NCBI GenBank assembly: GCA_963790415.1
Contig: CAWBOK010000001.1
Location: 310,001 to 374,000 of the forward strand
Length of the DNA stretch: 64,000 bases
Direction of reading: 5' to 3'
Source of the DNA: JAJZQZ01 sp963790415
GTDB taxonomy: Bacteria > Actinomycetota > Thermoleophilia > RBG-16-64-13
In this document: positions 9,123 to 17,134 of the stretch, one piece after another
Layout of the letters: each line of letters starts with the position of its first letter
Numbering within the stretch: the first letter of the stretch is position 1
Notes under the pieces: generated by a model
What the model was told of the DNA's origin: nothing
Databases searched by the model: none
What the model saw: the letters and a program-made list of their open reading frames with translations, nothing else
Position numbers and translations under genes: made by a program

Positions 9123-10111
9123 CCGCCGGTCTCCGCACCGAGGGCGGCGCTCCCGCCCTCGGTGTCTAGCGTGCGATCGTCCCCAACCGACCCGGCGCCA
9201 CCCACGCCCGATCCGGCGCCTCCGGTCATCGCCAGGAAGACGTCCTCGAGGCTGGGTTGGTCGACACGCAGATCGGCAGGGACGATCCCATGTTCAACGA
9301 GAGCGGCGGCGGCCAGGACCACGACCGGCCCGTCCCCGCGGACTTCGACTTGGCGGCCCCGTCGCACGACGCTGTGGACGTGGGCGACTTCGTCGAGCCA
9401 CGCAAGGTCCCCGTCACGCGCCGAGAAGCGCATCCGGACGACCCCTCCCCGGCCGGCGATGAGACCTTGGGGAGAGTCCACCGCCACGACCCGTCCCTGG
9501 TCGACCACGGCCACGCGGTCACACAGTTCCTCGGCCTCGTCCATGAAGTGCGTCACGAGGACCACCGTCGCGCCTCGGTCGCGGATCGTCCGCACCAGCT
9601 CCCACGCCACCCGACGCCCCGCAGGATCGAGACCCGTGGTCATCTCATCGAGGAAGACGATCTCCGGGTCGTTCACCAGGGCGAGAGCCACCAGCAACCG
9701 CTGGCGTTGGCCACCGGACAGCGAGCCGAACGAGGCCTTGGCCTTGCCCCCCAGACCCCACTCCTCGAGCAATCGCCGCCAATCTCGCTTGCCCGGGACG
9801 AGGGACGAGAAGAGGTCGAGGGCCTCCCACACTCTCATGCGATCGGGCAGGGCCGACTCCTGGAGCTGACAGCCTATGCGCCGCCTGAGCTCCTGGGTCT
9901 GGCGCTGCGGGTCGAGGTCGAGGACCCGCAGGTCGCCCCCATCCGGCCGGCGCAGACCCTGGACGCACTCCACGCTGGTGGTCTTGCCGGCGCCGTTACG
10001 GCCGAGGAGACCGAAGATCTCACCGCGCGCCACGCTGAACGACAGGTCGGCCACAGCGACGGTCTCGCCGTAGCTCTTGCGAAGGTGCTCGACCTCGATG
10101 ACGCGATCCAC
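9119..10111 (-). CDS. ABC transporter ATP-binding protein (DrrA/NatA-like)
   Basis: 330 residues. Walker A GRNGAGKTTSVECV (~37), Q-loop GCQLQESALPDRM, signature LSGGQRQRLLVAL, Walker B EIVFLDEMTTGLDP and switch His in VLVTHFMDEAEEL are all present. The C-terminal ~100 residues (LEDVFLAMTG) match the DrrA-type tail, followed by a Gly-rich end. It pairs with the permease at 8361-9122 through a GTGA overlap. It would energise an exporter. Confidence 0.92.
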   Translation of the reverse strand: MDRVIEVEHLRKSYGETVAVADLSFSVARGEIFGLLGRNGAGKTTSVECVQGLRRPDGGDLRVLDLDPQRQTQELRRRIGCQLQESALPDRMRVWEALDLFSSLVPGKRDWRRLLEEWGLGGKAKASFGSLSGGQRQRLLVALALVNDPEIVFLDEMTTGLDPAGRRVAWELVRTIRDRGATVVLVTHFMDEAEELCDRVAVVDQGRVVAVDSPQGLIAGRGGVVRMRFSARDGDLAWLDEVAHVHSVVRRGRQVEVRGDGPVVVLAAAALVEHGIVPADLRVDQPSLEDVFLAMTGGAGSGVGGAGSVGDDRTLDTEGGSAALGAETGG

Positions 10112-10196
10112 CCGGTATCTCCCTACTGCCGGCCTCTCCCGTGTCCTCGATGAGACTACACCCGCCGCCGCCCCGGGGCCAGCAGGCTGCTACCTC

Positions 10197-10976
10197 CTAG
10201 CCTTGGCCGGCCTCCAGGAAGCCCACCGGGTCGAGGATGAACTCCCGGTAGAGGCGGTAGTGGTCGGTCTCCTGGTAGGTGGCTTCCCGCACCTCATCGA
10301 GCGAGAACAGCAGGATCTGAGCCCCCGGCAAAGCCATCAAGATCGGGGAGTGGGTGGCGATCAGGAATTGGGCATGCCCGCCGGCGCTGTACTCGGACAG
10401 CAGGCGCAGGAACGCCACCTGGCTGCGCGGAGAGAGCGCCGACTCCGGTTCGTCGATGTAGTAGATGCCCCGGTAACGGTAGCGCCCCGCGAAATAGGTG
10501 AGCAGACCCTCCCCATGCGACTGATCGGTCAGGGTGCGGCCGCCGTAGTACTTCATCTGCCCGGGATCGACCAGAGACACGTCGTCGAGAAAGTCCGCCC
10601 GGTCGCGGAAGGTCTCCGCGCTGAAGAACCCGCCCGGCACCGAGTCGGCGGCCCACTCGAGCTTCAGGTGGTCGGCCAGAGCGGTCTCGTGCGGGTTATG
10701 GTGGGCGATGTGCTTCTTCGACCGGTGCCATAGGTGCGTGCCGCTCCGCCGGGCGATGGCCTCCAGCAACGTCGACTTGCCCGCCCCGTTCTCGCCCACG
10801 AAGAAGGTCACCGACCCCCGCAACTCCAGCCGACAGCCGTCGCCGAGCCACGGTAGGTCGTAGGGGTAGCAGTCGCGACGCGGAAAGCCGCGTGCGTCGA
10901 CGTCCACGGCCCGGAGCCAGAGGCCCGGGCCGCCAGCGGCCGAGAGTCGGCCTGGGGAGCTCTCGGCGCTGTCCAT
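10197..10976 (-). CDS. AAA/ABC-type ATPase (AAA_21 family)
   Basis: 259 residues. Walker A is FFVGENGAGKSTLLEAIA (~56-73), the ABC-like Walker B YIDEPESALSPRSQ (~175), then QFLIATHSPILMALPGAQIL with the switch His. It lacks transmembrane or coiled-coil arm sequence, like the small standalone AAA_21 ATPases. Its ATG overlaps the TGA of msrA by one base (TGATG), making it the third cistron of the msrB-msrA operon. Function is unknown. Confidence 0.85.
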   Translation of the reverse strand: MDSAESSPGRLSAAGGPGLWLRAVDVDARGFPRRDCYPYDLPWLGDGCRLELRGSVTFFVGENGAGKSTLLEAIARRSGTHLWHRSKKHIAHHNPHETALADHLKLEWAADSVPGGFFSAETFRDRADFLDDVSLVDPGQMKYYGGRTLTDQSHGEGLLTYFAGRYRYRGIYYIDEPESALSPRSQVAFLRLLSEYSAGGHAQFLIATHSPILMALPGAQILLFSLDEVREATYQETDHYRLYREFILDPVGFLEAGQG

Positions 10977-11686
10977 CAGGAGCGCTTCGCCACGTACTCC
11001 CGCAAACCGGCCGCGGTGGCGGCGGACAACCCCAGACTATCCAACTCACGCTCGAGCTGAGTCAGGCCGCCCTGCCCGTCGAGGTATCCGTTGATCCGCG
11101 CGGCCGCGGTCGAGCGGATGAAGTCGGCCTCCGCCGGATACATGGCGCGGAACTCATCCATCAGATCGCGGATGTGGCGAAGGCGATACTTCTGGTGGTA
11201 GTCCTCCGCCTGATAGAACACGGTCCCAGCCAGAGGCAGGATCTCGGTACGCACCGGCCGACCCAGCACGGCCTCCAGCCGGTCGCGTGAAGCCACGGCG
11301 GCCCGCTCCTGCTCCGGGTCCGCGAAGAACAAGACCGTCTTGTACTGGGTCCACAGAGACCCATGCGTCGGGTCGTGCGCGAGCCAGAACAACTCGAGAA
11401 GCTCCTCGAACGAGATGCGCTTGGGGTCGAAGTCCACCTGCAGGCTCTCGGAGTGATCGCCGAGGTCGTGATACGTGGGGTTCAGCTTCGCTCCGCCGGC
11501 GTATCCCGCCCGCGTGCGGATGACGCCGTCCAACGCCCCGAACTGGGCGTCTGGTCCCCAGAATCAGCCCAAGGCGAAGGTCGCCGTCTCGAACTGGGCG
11601 GGAGCGGCCAGGTCTATCGGAGGCAACGCGCGCGGCAGGTCCTGAGCGGACTCCGCATGCGCGGCCGACGTGCGCCGAAGGTTCAT
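10976..11686 (-). CDS. msrA: peptide methionine sulfoxide reductase MsrA, probable selenoprotein (in-frame UGA at residue 41)
   Basis: Reading through one TGA (11566-11564) gives 236 residues. The site reads ATFALG-U-FWGPDAQFG, aligning with the universal MsrA motif GCFWG, so the UGA replaces exactly the catalytic Cys. Downstream family features are intact: GVIRTRAGYAGG, PTYHDLGDHSESLQVDFDP, TQYKTVLFF and QAEDYHQKY. The ATG at 11686 has GAGGAG six bases upstream and overlaps the msrB stop (ATGA). A 25-nt hairpin starts ten bases after the UGA. The product contains no other cysteine, so a Sec-only mechanism without resolving Cys is implied. It reduces Met-S-sulfoxide in proteins. If UGA were a true stop, only a 40-residue peptide and a headless 185-residue frame would remain. 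Confidence 0.88.
11530..11554 (-). promoter_or_regulatory. bacterial SECIS-like hairpin downstream of msrA UGA
   Basis: In the transcript, CCA-G-ACGCCC pairs with GGGCGU-UGG (nine base pairs, one bulged G), closing the six-base loop AGUUCG. The stem starts ten nucleotides after the UGA and the loop G is 21 nucleotides after it. A short stem with a G among the first two loop bases, 16-37 nt from UGA, is the known bacterial SECIS pattern bound by SelB. selA, selB and selC are not in this window. Confidence 0.75.
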
Positions 11687-12147
11687 CGTGACTCCTCGTC
11701 GGTGTCGTCGCCATCCCGTTCCGCGCGCGTCTCCACGGCCGCGAGGTCCAGTGAGGCGGAGTTCATGCAGTAGCGCAGCCCGGTCGGTGCGGGACCGTCG
11801 GGGAACACGTGCCCCAGGTGCGAGCCGCAGCGGCTGCAGACCACCTCGGTGCGGGTCATCCCGTGGCTACGGTCGGCGTGCGCTTCCACCGCGTTCTGCG
11901 TGATCGGCCGGCTGAAGCTGGGCCAGCCGCTACCCGAGTCGAACTTGGCTTCGGAGCTGAACAGATCCTGCCCGCAGGCGACACAGTGATAGATGCCCGA
12001 TCCGTGCTCGTCCCAGTACTTTCCGGTGAACGGCGGCTCGGTGCCGTTCTCCCGGGCCACACGATACTGTTCCGGCGTGAGTATGCGCCGCCACTCTTCC
12101 TCGCTCCGCTCGACGCGGGCGGGGGCTGTTTCCGTACTATCGCTCAT
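11683..12147 (-). CDS. msrB: peptide methionine-R-sulfoxide reductase MsrB
   Basis: 154 residues. Conserved elements in order: LTPEQYRVARENGTEPPFTGKY, zinc ligands CVAC and CSRC (~55-58 and ~104-107), GSGWPSF, and the catalytic RYCMNSASL (Cys ~127). Here the nucleophile is an ordinary Cys, unlike the downstream msrA. It reduces Met-R-sulfoxide and so complements MsrA. The stop overlaps the msrA start. The RBS is weak. The last ~20 residues are acidic and not conserved. Confidence 0.95.
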   Translation of the reverse strand: MSDSTETAPARVERSEEEWRRILTPEQYRVARENGTEPPFTGKYWDEHGSGIYHCVACGQDLFSSEAKFDSGSGWPSFSRPITQNAVEAHADRSHGMTRTEVVCSRCGSHLGHVFPDGPAPTGLRYCMNSASLDLAAVETRAERDGDDTDEESR

Positions 12148-12213
12148 AGCTCATCGGCTTTCTTCGCGGCGCTGCGGCCGCGGGACGTTTCCCAGTACTA
12201 CCAGGATGATTCC

Positions 12214-13149
12214 CTAAACCGGCATGTTGTACCCATACGAGTCGCCCAGGCCCAGATCGCGCACCGCGCGCAACCCTGCCTCGAGGGCCGGGCCTTCCAG
12301 TGCCCGGTACGGAGCCCGCAGATCGCCCGCCGGCATGCCGAGCGCCCGCGCGAGCGATTTCACCGCCACCGGGTTCACCACCGAGTAGGTGAAGAAGAAC
12401 AGGGGCAGGAGGCGCAGGTAGGTCTCGCGGCAGGCCTCGACGTCGGCGAAGGAGGTCCAAGGAGTCGAGATGACGGCCAACTCTCGGGGAGCGATGTTGC
12501 CCGTCATGTTGGCCGTTCCCTGGCCGCCCAGAGCCATCACGGGGATCACCAGGCCCAGATTGGGCGAGTCGCAACACATCAACGAAAGGTTGGCGGCGCC
12601 GGCGGCCTTGGCCACGGCGATCTCGGAGATCTGGCTCACCCGACCGGTGGACTCTTTCAGTATCACGATGTTCGGATGCTCCGCCAGGCGGATGATCGCC
12701 GCCGCGGGCAGGTCGGTCTTCACCCGGGTGGGGTTGTTGTAGATGCCGATGGGGATCTCGGCGGCGTCGGCGACTTCAAGGTAGAAGGCGACGGCATCCT
12801 CCACCGGCGCGCAGATGTACGCGGGCACGGTTATGATCGCCCCGTCGGCTCCCTCGTGCGCGGCGTAGCGGATCATGTCGATGGTCGACTCGGTGTTGTT
12901 GCCGGTGCACCCGAAGTACAGGGGCATGCCGGGCTTCTTGTACTTCACGGTCTCGTGGATGATACGTCGGCGTTCCACCCACGAGAGCAGCGACACCTCC
13001 CCCGTGGACCCCATGATCAGCAGCGCGCTCGTGCCGTGCTCGTGGTGGAAGTCGATCCACGTGCGGAACCCCTCATAGTCGACTGAGCCGTCCCGGTTGA
13101 ACGGCGTTATCAAGGCTACGAAGGAACCTTCTAGTCTGGGCTTCTCCAC
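12214..13149 (-). CDS. DapA-family aldolase (dihydrodipicolinate synthase/N-acetylneuraminate lyase superfamily)
   Basis: About 311 residues from GTG 13149 (AAGGAG six bases upstream; the frame could extend 12 residues further). Motifs: VALITPFNRDGSVDYEG, the GSTGEVSLLS phosphate-like loop, YFGCTGNN, the Tyr in IGIYNNPTRV and the Schiff-base Lys in IVILKESTG. True DapA normally has GTTGE; the GSTGE and the lack of lysine-pathway neighbours leave open another pyruvate-dependent aldolase. It follows the cation exchanger by 22 bp in the same direction and may share its riboswitch-controlled transcript. Confidence 0.8.
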   Translation of the reverse strand: MEKPRLEGSFVALITPFNRDGSVDYEGFRTWIDFHHEHGTSALLIMGSTGEVSLLSWVERRRIIHETVKYKKPGMPLYFGCTGNNTESTIDMIRYAAHEGADGAIITVPAYICAPVEDAVAFYLEVADAAEIPIGIYNNPTRVKTDLPAAAIIRLAEHPNIVILKESTGRVSQISEIAVAKAAGAANLSLMCCDSPNLGLVIPVMALGGQGTANMTGNIAPRELAVISTPWTSFADVEACRETYLRLLPLFFFTYSVVNPVAVKSLARALGMPAGDLRAPYRALEGPALEAGLRAVRDLGLGDSYGYNMPV

Positions 13150-13171
13150 GATCTGCTCCTTGCTCGGGCGA

Positions 13172-14368
13172 CTACCGCCGCGCACGACTCCGTCTGATGC
13201 CCCCCAGGATCTGGCGCACCTGATCCCTCTCTCTCAGCAGGATCACCGCTGCGACGACCAGATACAGTGCGGCGAATCCCAACCGTACCTCGGTTTGGGG
13301 AAAGAAGAACTGTATCGCAAAGAGCCCGAACAGCAGCCCCGCTTCCTTCAGACTGAACTCCAGATTCAGCAGCATCGCCAATCCGAGCACCGTCTGAGCG
13401 GCGGTGAGCAGGAACTCTTCCCGCTGGCGACCGTCGAGACCCAAGGAGAACCCCCCGCCGCCGAGCGCGTGAGCGATGGGGATCGTCCCCACGAGCAGGG
13501 TCCACTGGTTGACCTTCGAGGAGAGCAAGGTGCCCATGGCGGCGTCGCCTTTGAGACGGGCCGCCCACATCGCGGCAACGATGAACTCGGGCGCCTCCGA
13601 CGCCAACGGGGCCAGCCACTGGACCAACAGGAACTGGTCGATGCCGAATCGTTCGCCTGTTGCGATCAGCCCCTCCGCAAAGGGTTCGGCGGCGCTCAAG
13701 ATGACAACGGCCGCCGCAAGGAACAGACCCGTTACCACCAGCCGCCGGCGGGTCTTGGGGAGAGCGGCCAGATCCGCGGCCACGCCGGCGAACTCCGGCT
13801 CCGACCGGGGTTGCCGAGCCACCGTGCGAATGTACAGGGCGAACAGAGTCAGGAGTACCGCGGAGTCCACCAGGCTGAGGCGCCTCGTCATGGGGATGAG
13901 GAAGGCGTACGCACCGGCGACGGCCAAGAAGCCGAGTTCGATGCGCCGCCGTGGTTCCAGGCGGATCCCCGATGCATCCCCGCCCCCACGACGCGAGGCC
14001 ACCACGAACACCAGCACCATGAGCGGCCAGCCCAGACCGAGGAGCAGCCGGTTGCTTCCGGTCATGTTGGCGGCCGCATACTGTTCGAACTCCGGGCGAC
14101 TGCCCGAGACGTAGGCGAAGTAGAGATCGACGGCATACTCGGGCAGCACGGCGATGAAGGCCAACACCGCGACCGCCAAACTGGCGGAGATATCGGCTTC
14201 GGCGGCCTCAGCCGCCCAGGCCAGCAGGAACGCCGAGGCCACGACACCCGCGCCGAACACCAGGACAGACGTCAATGGATCGAGTTCGATCCCATTGAGC
14301 CGTATGAATAGGCTCGGAGCGGCGACCCCCAACGCCAAGGCTATCTTGACATGCCACCCACGCACCAT
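13172..14368 (-). CDS. CaCA-family cation exchanger (sodium/calcium-exchanger-like)
   Basis: 398 residues with about ten transmembrane segments in two halves. The two alpha-repeats are seen as FIAVLPEYAVDLYFAY (~93-108) and WLAPLASEAPEFIVAAMW (~255-272), with acidic residues at the ion site. This fold swaps a divalent cation for H+ or Na+. A probable Mn2+-sensing yybP-ykoY leader lies directly upstream, so manganese (or calcium) efflux is the likely role. The start ATG has GAGGAG six bases upstream. Confidence 0.85.
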   Translation of the reverse strand: MVRGWHVKIALALGVAAPSLFIRLNGIELDPLTSVLVFGAGVVASAFLLAWAAEAAEADISASLAVAVLAFIAVLPEYAVDLYFAYVSGSRPEFEQYAAANMTGSNRLLLGLGWPLMVLVFVVASRRGGGDASGIRLEPRRRIELGFLAVAGAYAFLIPMTRRLSLVDSAVLLTLFALYIRTVARQPRSEPEFAGVAADLAALPKTRRRLVVTGLFLAAAVVILSAAEPFAEGLIATGERFGIDQFLLVQWLAPLASEAPEFIVAAMWAARLKGDAAMGTLLSSKVNQWTLLVGTIPIAHALGGGGFSLGLDGRQREEFLLTAAQTVLGLAMLLNLEFSLKEAGLLFGLFAIQFFFPQTEVRLGFAALYLVVAAVILLRERDQVRQILGGIRRSRARR

Positions 14369-14387
14369 AGAGGACTCCTCGCATATA

Positions 14388-14427
14388 GGGGCCGGGGCGC
14401 CGCGAAAAGGCGCACGACACCCCGGCC
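14388..14427 (-). terminator. GC-rich hairpin between riboswitch and exchanger start
   Basis: GGCCGGGG and, inside it, GCGCC pair with GGCGC and CCCCGGCC around a short loop, immediately before the RBS. It has no U-tract, so it could sequester translation initiation rather than terminate. Its 5' GGCC can alternatively pair with the riboswitch P1 region, which fits a switching platform. Confidence 0.5.
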
Positions 14428-14432
14428 AGGAT

Positions 14433-14575
14433 CACTGGTCGAAGTCTCGTCCGCCTCGTGCGCGCAGGCTGTGGGCCTCGCACGTCTTGGTGGGGGACCG
14501 GGCACTAGGGGCCGTGTTGACGATCTCCCCGGCGCCGCCGTGAGGCGGCGCGGACTACTCCCTCCGTGGCCTCAC
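14433..14575 (-). promoter_or_regulatory. probable yybP-ykoY (Mn2+) riboswitch
   Basis: On the minus strand the leader reads GGAGGGAGTAG, then a perfect GC hairpin (GCGCCGCC/GGCGGCGC), then GATCGTCAACACGG, GTGCCCGGTC and finally GGACGAGACTTCGACC. These match in order the conserved pieces of the yybP-ykoY aptamer (GGGGAGUAG, GUCGUCA, CCGGC, AGAC-U). CAC and GG of the 5' flank can pair with CC and GTG at the 3' flank as P1. It sits upstream of a cation exchanger, a typical target. Assignment is by eye against remembered consensus. Confidence 0.7.
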
Positions 14576-14663
14576 CCTACCACACCATCGCCCACGAGGG
14601 GCACCGTCGTCGCCCACGGGTCCGCCGTCGCAGGCGGCGCCACGCGGCCGGGCGCCGACGGGC

Positions 14664-15689
14664 TCAGTCCTCGGCGATCACCTCGGTCCACCCGTAGGGA
14701 TCGACGATCTCGCCGCTCTGGATACCGGTGAGCCGCCGATAGAGTTCGGTCGTGATCGGGCCGGCCTCACCGGGGCGGCCGTACACGTAATCCGTGTTGC
14801 GGTAGGTGATCGCCTCCACCGGAGTGATGGCGGCCGCCGTGCCCAGCGCCCCCGCTTCCTGGAACGTAGGCAACTCGGACACCGAGATCGGGCGCTGTTC
14901 CACCGACAGACCCATGTCTCGGGCGATCTGCTGCACGCTCTGGTTGGTGATGCTGTCCAAGATAGACGGACTTGCGGGAGTCACGAACGTGTTGCCCTTG
15001 ATAGCGAAGAAGTTCGATGAACCCGACTCGTCGATGAACTCCTTCTGGCGGACGTCGAGGTAGAGGACCTCGGAGTATCCACGCTCTTTGGCGCCCATAG
15101 TGGCGCGCATGCCGGCGGCGTAGTTGCCCGCTGCCTTGACGTTACCGACCCCACCTGGGGCCGCACGGTCGATCTCCTCTTCCACCAGCAGACGTACGGG
15201 GGTGAAACCGGCTTTATAGTAGGGGCCCACCGGTGACACGAACACGATGAACACGTAGTCGTGACTCGGCCTGACGCCCATCTGCGCACTTACGCCGAGT
15301 TCGTATGGGCGAACGTACAGGCTGGCTCCGCAGCCAAAGGGAGGCACGAAACGGCGGTTGGCCAGCACCACCCGGCGCACTCCTGCGCAGAACACCTCCA
15401 CGGGCACCGGCTCCATCAAGAGCTTGCGGGCGGACCGCTGCAGCCGCGAGGCGTTGTCCCTCAACCGGAAGGTCTGGATGCGCCCGTCGGGGCGCTCGAA
15501 CACCTTGAGCCCCTCGAAGATCTCCTGTCCGTAGTGCAGGCACACGGACGCCATGTGGAGGTTCAGGTACTCGTCGGCGGTGAGTTCGCCCTCCGACCAC
15601 GCTCCGTCGCGGAACCAGTAGCGGATGTTGGCATCGGTCTTCAGGTACGCGAACGGCAGGTTCGCGAAATCAAGTTCGGCGCGATCCAT
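14664..15689 (-). CDS. ilvE: branched-chain amino acid aminotransferase
   Basis: 341 residues, a PLP fold-type IV enzyme of the longer (BCAT II-like) class. It shows YLNLHMASVCLHYGQEIFEGLKVF, the RLRDNASRLQRSARKL helix, YVRPYELGVSAQMGV, the PLP Lys in NVKAAGNYAAGMRA, EVLYLDVRQKEFIDESGSSN (Glu binding PLP) and GTAAAITPVEAI (phosphate-binding). It transfers amino groups between Leu/Ile/Val and 2-oxoglutarate. The ATG is preceded by GAGGGGAGA. It is monocistronic; its upstream region is flanked by the repeat at 15775. Confidence 0.95.
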   Translation of the reverse strand: MDRAELDFANLPFAYLKTDANIRYWFRDGAWSEGELTADEYLNLHMASVCLHYGQEIFEGLKVFERPDGRIQTFRLRDNASRLQRSARKLLMEPVPVEVFCAGVRRVVLANRRFVPPFGCGASLYVRPYELGVSAQMGVRPSHDYVFIVFVSPVGPYYKAGFTPVRLLVEEEIDRAAPGGVGNVKAAGNYAAGMRATMGAKERGYSEVLYLDVRQKEFIDESGSSNFFAIKGNTFVTPASPSILDSITNQSVQQIARDMGLSVEQRPISVSELPTFQEAGALGTAAAITPVEAITYRNTDYVYGRPGEAGPITTELYRRLTGIQSGEIVDPYGWTEVIAED

Positions 15690-15774
15690 GGTCTCCCCTC
15701 GTCATCGGACACCGGCGTGCTCCCCGCACCCGCGACACGGCATCACCGGCCGGCAGACGTGGATGCGAAGGTAT

Positions 15775-15852
15775 CTAGCAGGCTGTTGAAGAGTGACGCT
15801 TCGCCGCCAGTGCGTTCTGGTGGCCAGGGCTCGTTCTTCAGCAGCCTCTTAG
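15775..15852. repeat. 78-bp short version of the 3251-3590 repeat
   Basis: It begins CTAGCAGGCTGTTGAAGAG and ends TTCTTCAGCAGCCTCTTAG, an imperfect inverted repeat. The internal CCAGTGCGTTCTGGTGGCC matches bases ~3544-3562 of the long element. The pair looks like a full and an internally deleted copy, as in MITEs. It lies upstream of ilvE and downstream of the 15897 gene. Confidence 0.7.
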
Positions 15853-15896
15853 GCTACCCCGCGATGAGAGGAGTGCGCAAGGGGAAGACTCTACCG

Positions 15897-16196
15897 TCAC
15901 CCATCGTCGGCCGTCACATCACCGCGCTGGTCGAGCGACCGCGCGACGCGGAGGATCTCGGAGGCCATCTCGCTGCGTTCCGTGTCCAGTTCACCGCCCA
16001 TACTCCACAAGGCGGCGAGGGACTCGGGTGAAAGAGTCCGCAGAGTCGCCAGTCCCAACCCTAGGAACCGTTCCGACAGACCTTCGAGCATGACCACCGC
16101 GGCCTCGTACTGCCGGTCGTCGCGCAGGGCAAGCGCCCGTGCCAGGGCTTCGGTGAACGCCTCGATCTGACGCACGATGTAGTCTTTCTGCGTCAC
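15897..16196 (-). CDS. small helical protein, DUF6483-like
   Basis: About 99 residues from GTG 16196 (upstream frame is Arg/Gly-rich and not protein-like). It starts VTQKDYIVRQIEAFTEALA and continues with helices EAAVVMLEGLSERFLGLG and ERSEMASEILRVARSLDQ. The opening DYIVRQIEAF pattern resembles DUF6483 proteins, whose function is unknown. It follows the zinc-ribbon gene by 11 bp and probably shares its transcript. The RBS is poor, so the start is uncertain. Confidence 0.6.
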   Translation of the reverse strand: MTQKDYIVRQIEAFTEALARALALRDDRQYEAAVVMLEGLSERFLGLGLATLRTLSPESLAALWSMGGELDTERSEMASEILRVARSLDQRGDVTADDG

Positions 16197-16207
16197 GGGT
16201 GTGTAGT

Positions 16208-16906
16208 CTACATGGCCGAGCGCCCAAGGAGGGCGGTCGCCGCGACGGTGAACTCCGACTGGCGCAGCAGGAAGCGGGAGGCGCCCGCGGAGGCACGGCC
16301 GGGATCGCCGCCCTGAAGCCCCTCGCGCACATCGACGGCCGCGGCTGCCATCTCCTGCAGGCTCGCCACCAATCGGGCGTGGTCCGCGGCGAAGGCGTCC
16401 GAAGGCGACTCGCGGTCCTTCCACGTGGCCGCGGCCTGTTCCACACCAAGAGCCGCCTGGACTGCCGGCGCCGCGTACTCGGACATTACGTCGGTTTGGG
16501 AGCTCTGCACGACCATGAACTCCCGCCCGGCCTCTTGGACGACCAGCTGCACCTTCGCCAGGTCGGCGACGTACAGTTGCTCCCGCGGAGACGGCATGGC
16601 TCCCCCGGCGCCCGACCAGAAGAAGACATAGACGGCAACGAGCGCGATGAGGCTCAGAAGCCCGGCACCCCCCAGGATGAGGGGCACGGACGGCCCTCTC
16701 CCCGCGGACAGGCGCCTCCCGGCGGGCATCGGCGCCGCCGCATGGAACGCGGCCGGTGCCCAGGCGTTCCCGGCGGCGGGGGCATCGGCGGCCCCCCTCC
16801 GCCGCGCCGCGCCGGAGCCGTCACACGCGCGGCAGGTGCCTCCTTCGACCATCAGCCCCCCACAATTGGGGCAACCCACCATTTTGATCGAGTCCCACTC
16901 CTGCAC
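16208..16906 (-). CDS. zinc-ribbon membrane protein, unknown function
   Basis: About 232 residues from GTG 16906, chosen because AAAGGAGG lies eight bases upstream. The N terminus has a zinc ribbon (GCPNCGG and CRACDG), then a Pro/Ala-rich linker, one transmembrane helix (VPLILGGAGLLSLIALVAVY), and a ~130-residue helical extracytoplasmic domain rich in Ala, Gln and Glu. This layout is common in Gram-positive envelope proteins of unknown role. It is divergent from the PhzF gene and upstream of the DUF6483-like gene. Confidence 0.65.
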   Translation of the reverse strand: MQEWDSIKMVGCPNCGGLMVEGGTCRACDGSGAARRRGAADAPAAGNAWAPAAFHAAAPMPAGRRLSAGRGPSVPLILGGAGLLSLIALVAVYVFFWSGAGGAMPSPREQLYVADLAKVQLVVQEAGREFMVVQSSQTDVMSEYAAPAVQAALGVEQAAATWKDRESPSDAFAADHARLVASLQEMAAAAVDVREGLQGGDPGRASAGASRFLLRQSEFTVAATALLGRSAM

Positions 16907-17134
16907 GAGACCCGCCTCCTTTCCCACCGCGACCACCTCTGTGCGGGCTATCGGTCGGAAGCCACGGGAACGTGAGAAGAACAGGACACGGCGCGCTTCG
17001 CGCGATATCGTTGCGAGAGGCCCGAGGAGACAAAGGGCGACCGGTTCGACTACCGGAGGCACACATGGCCCAAAGTGCGATGAACGGCATCGGCGTCCGG
17101 AACGAGCATACCCACGGCTGAAGGAGCGAACCCC

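Noticed and set aside
11683..12147. Selenocysteine in MsrB
   Set aside because: The catalytic codon in RYCMNSASL is an ordinary Cys codon.
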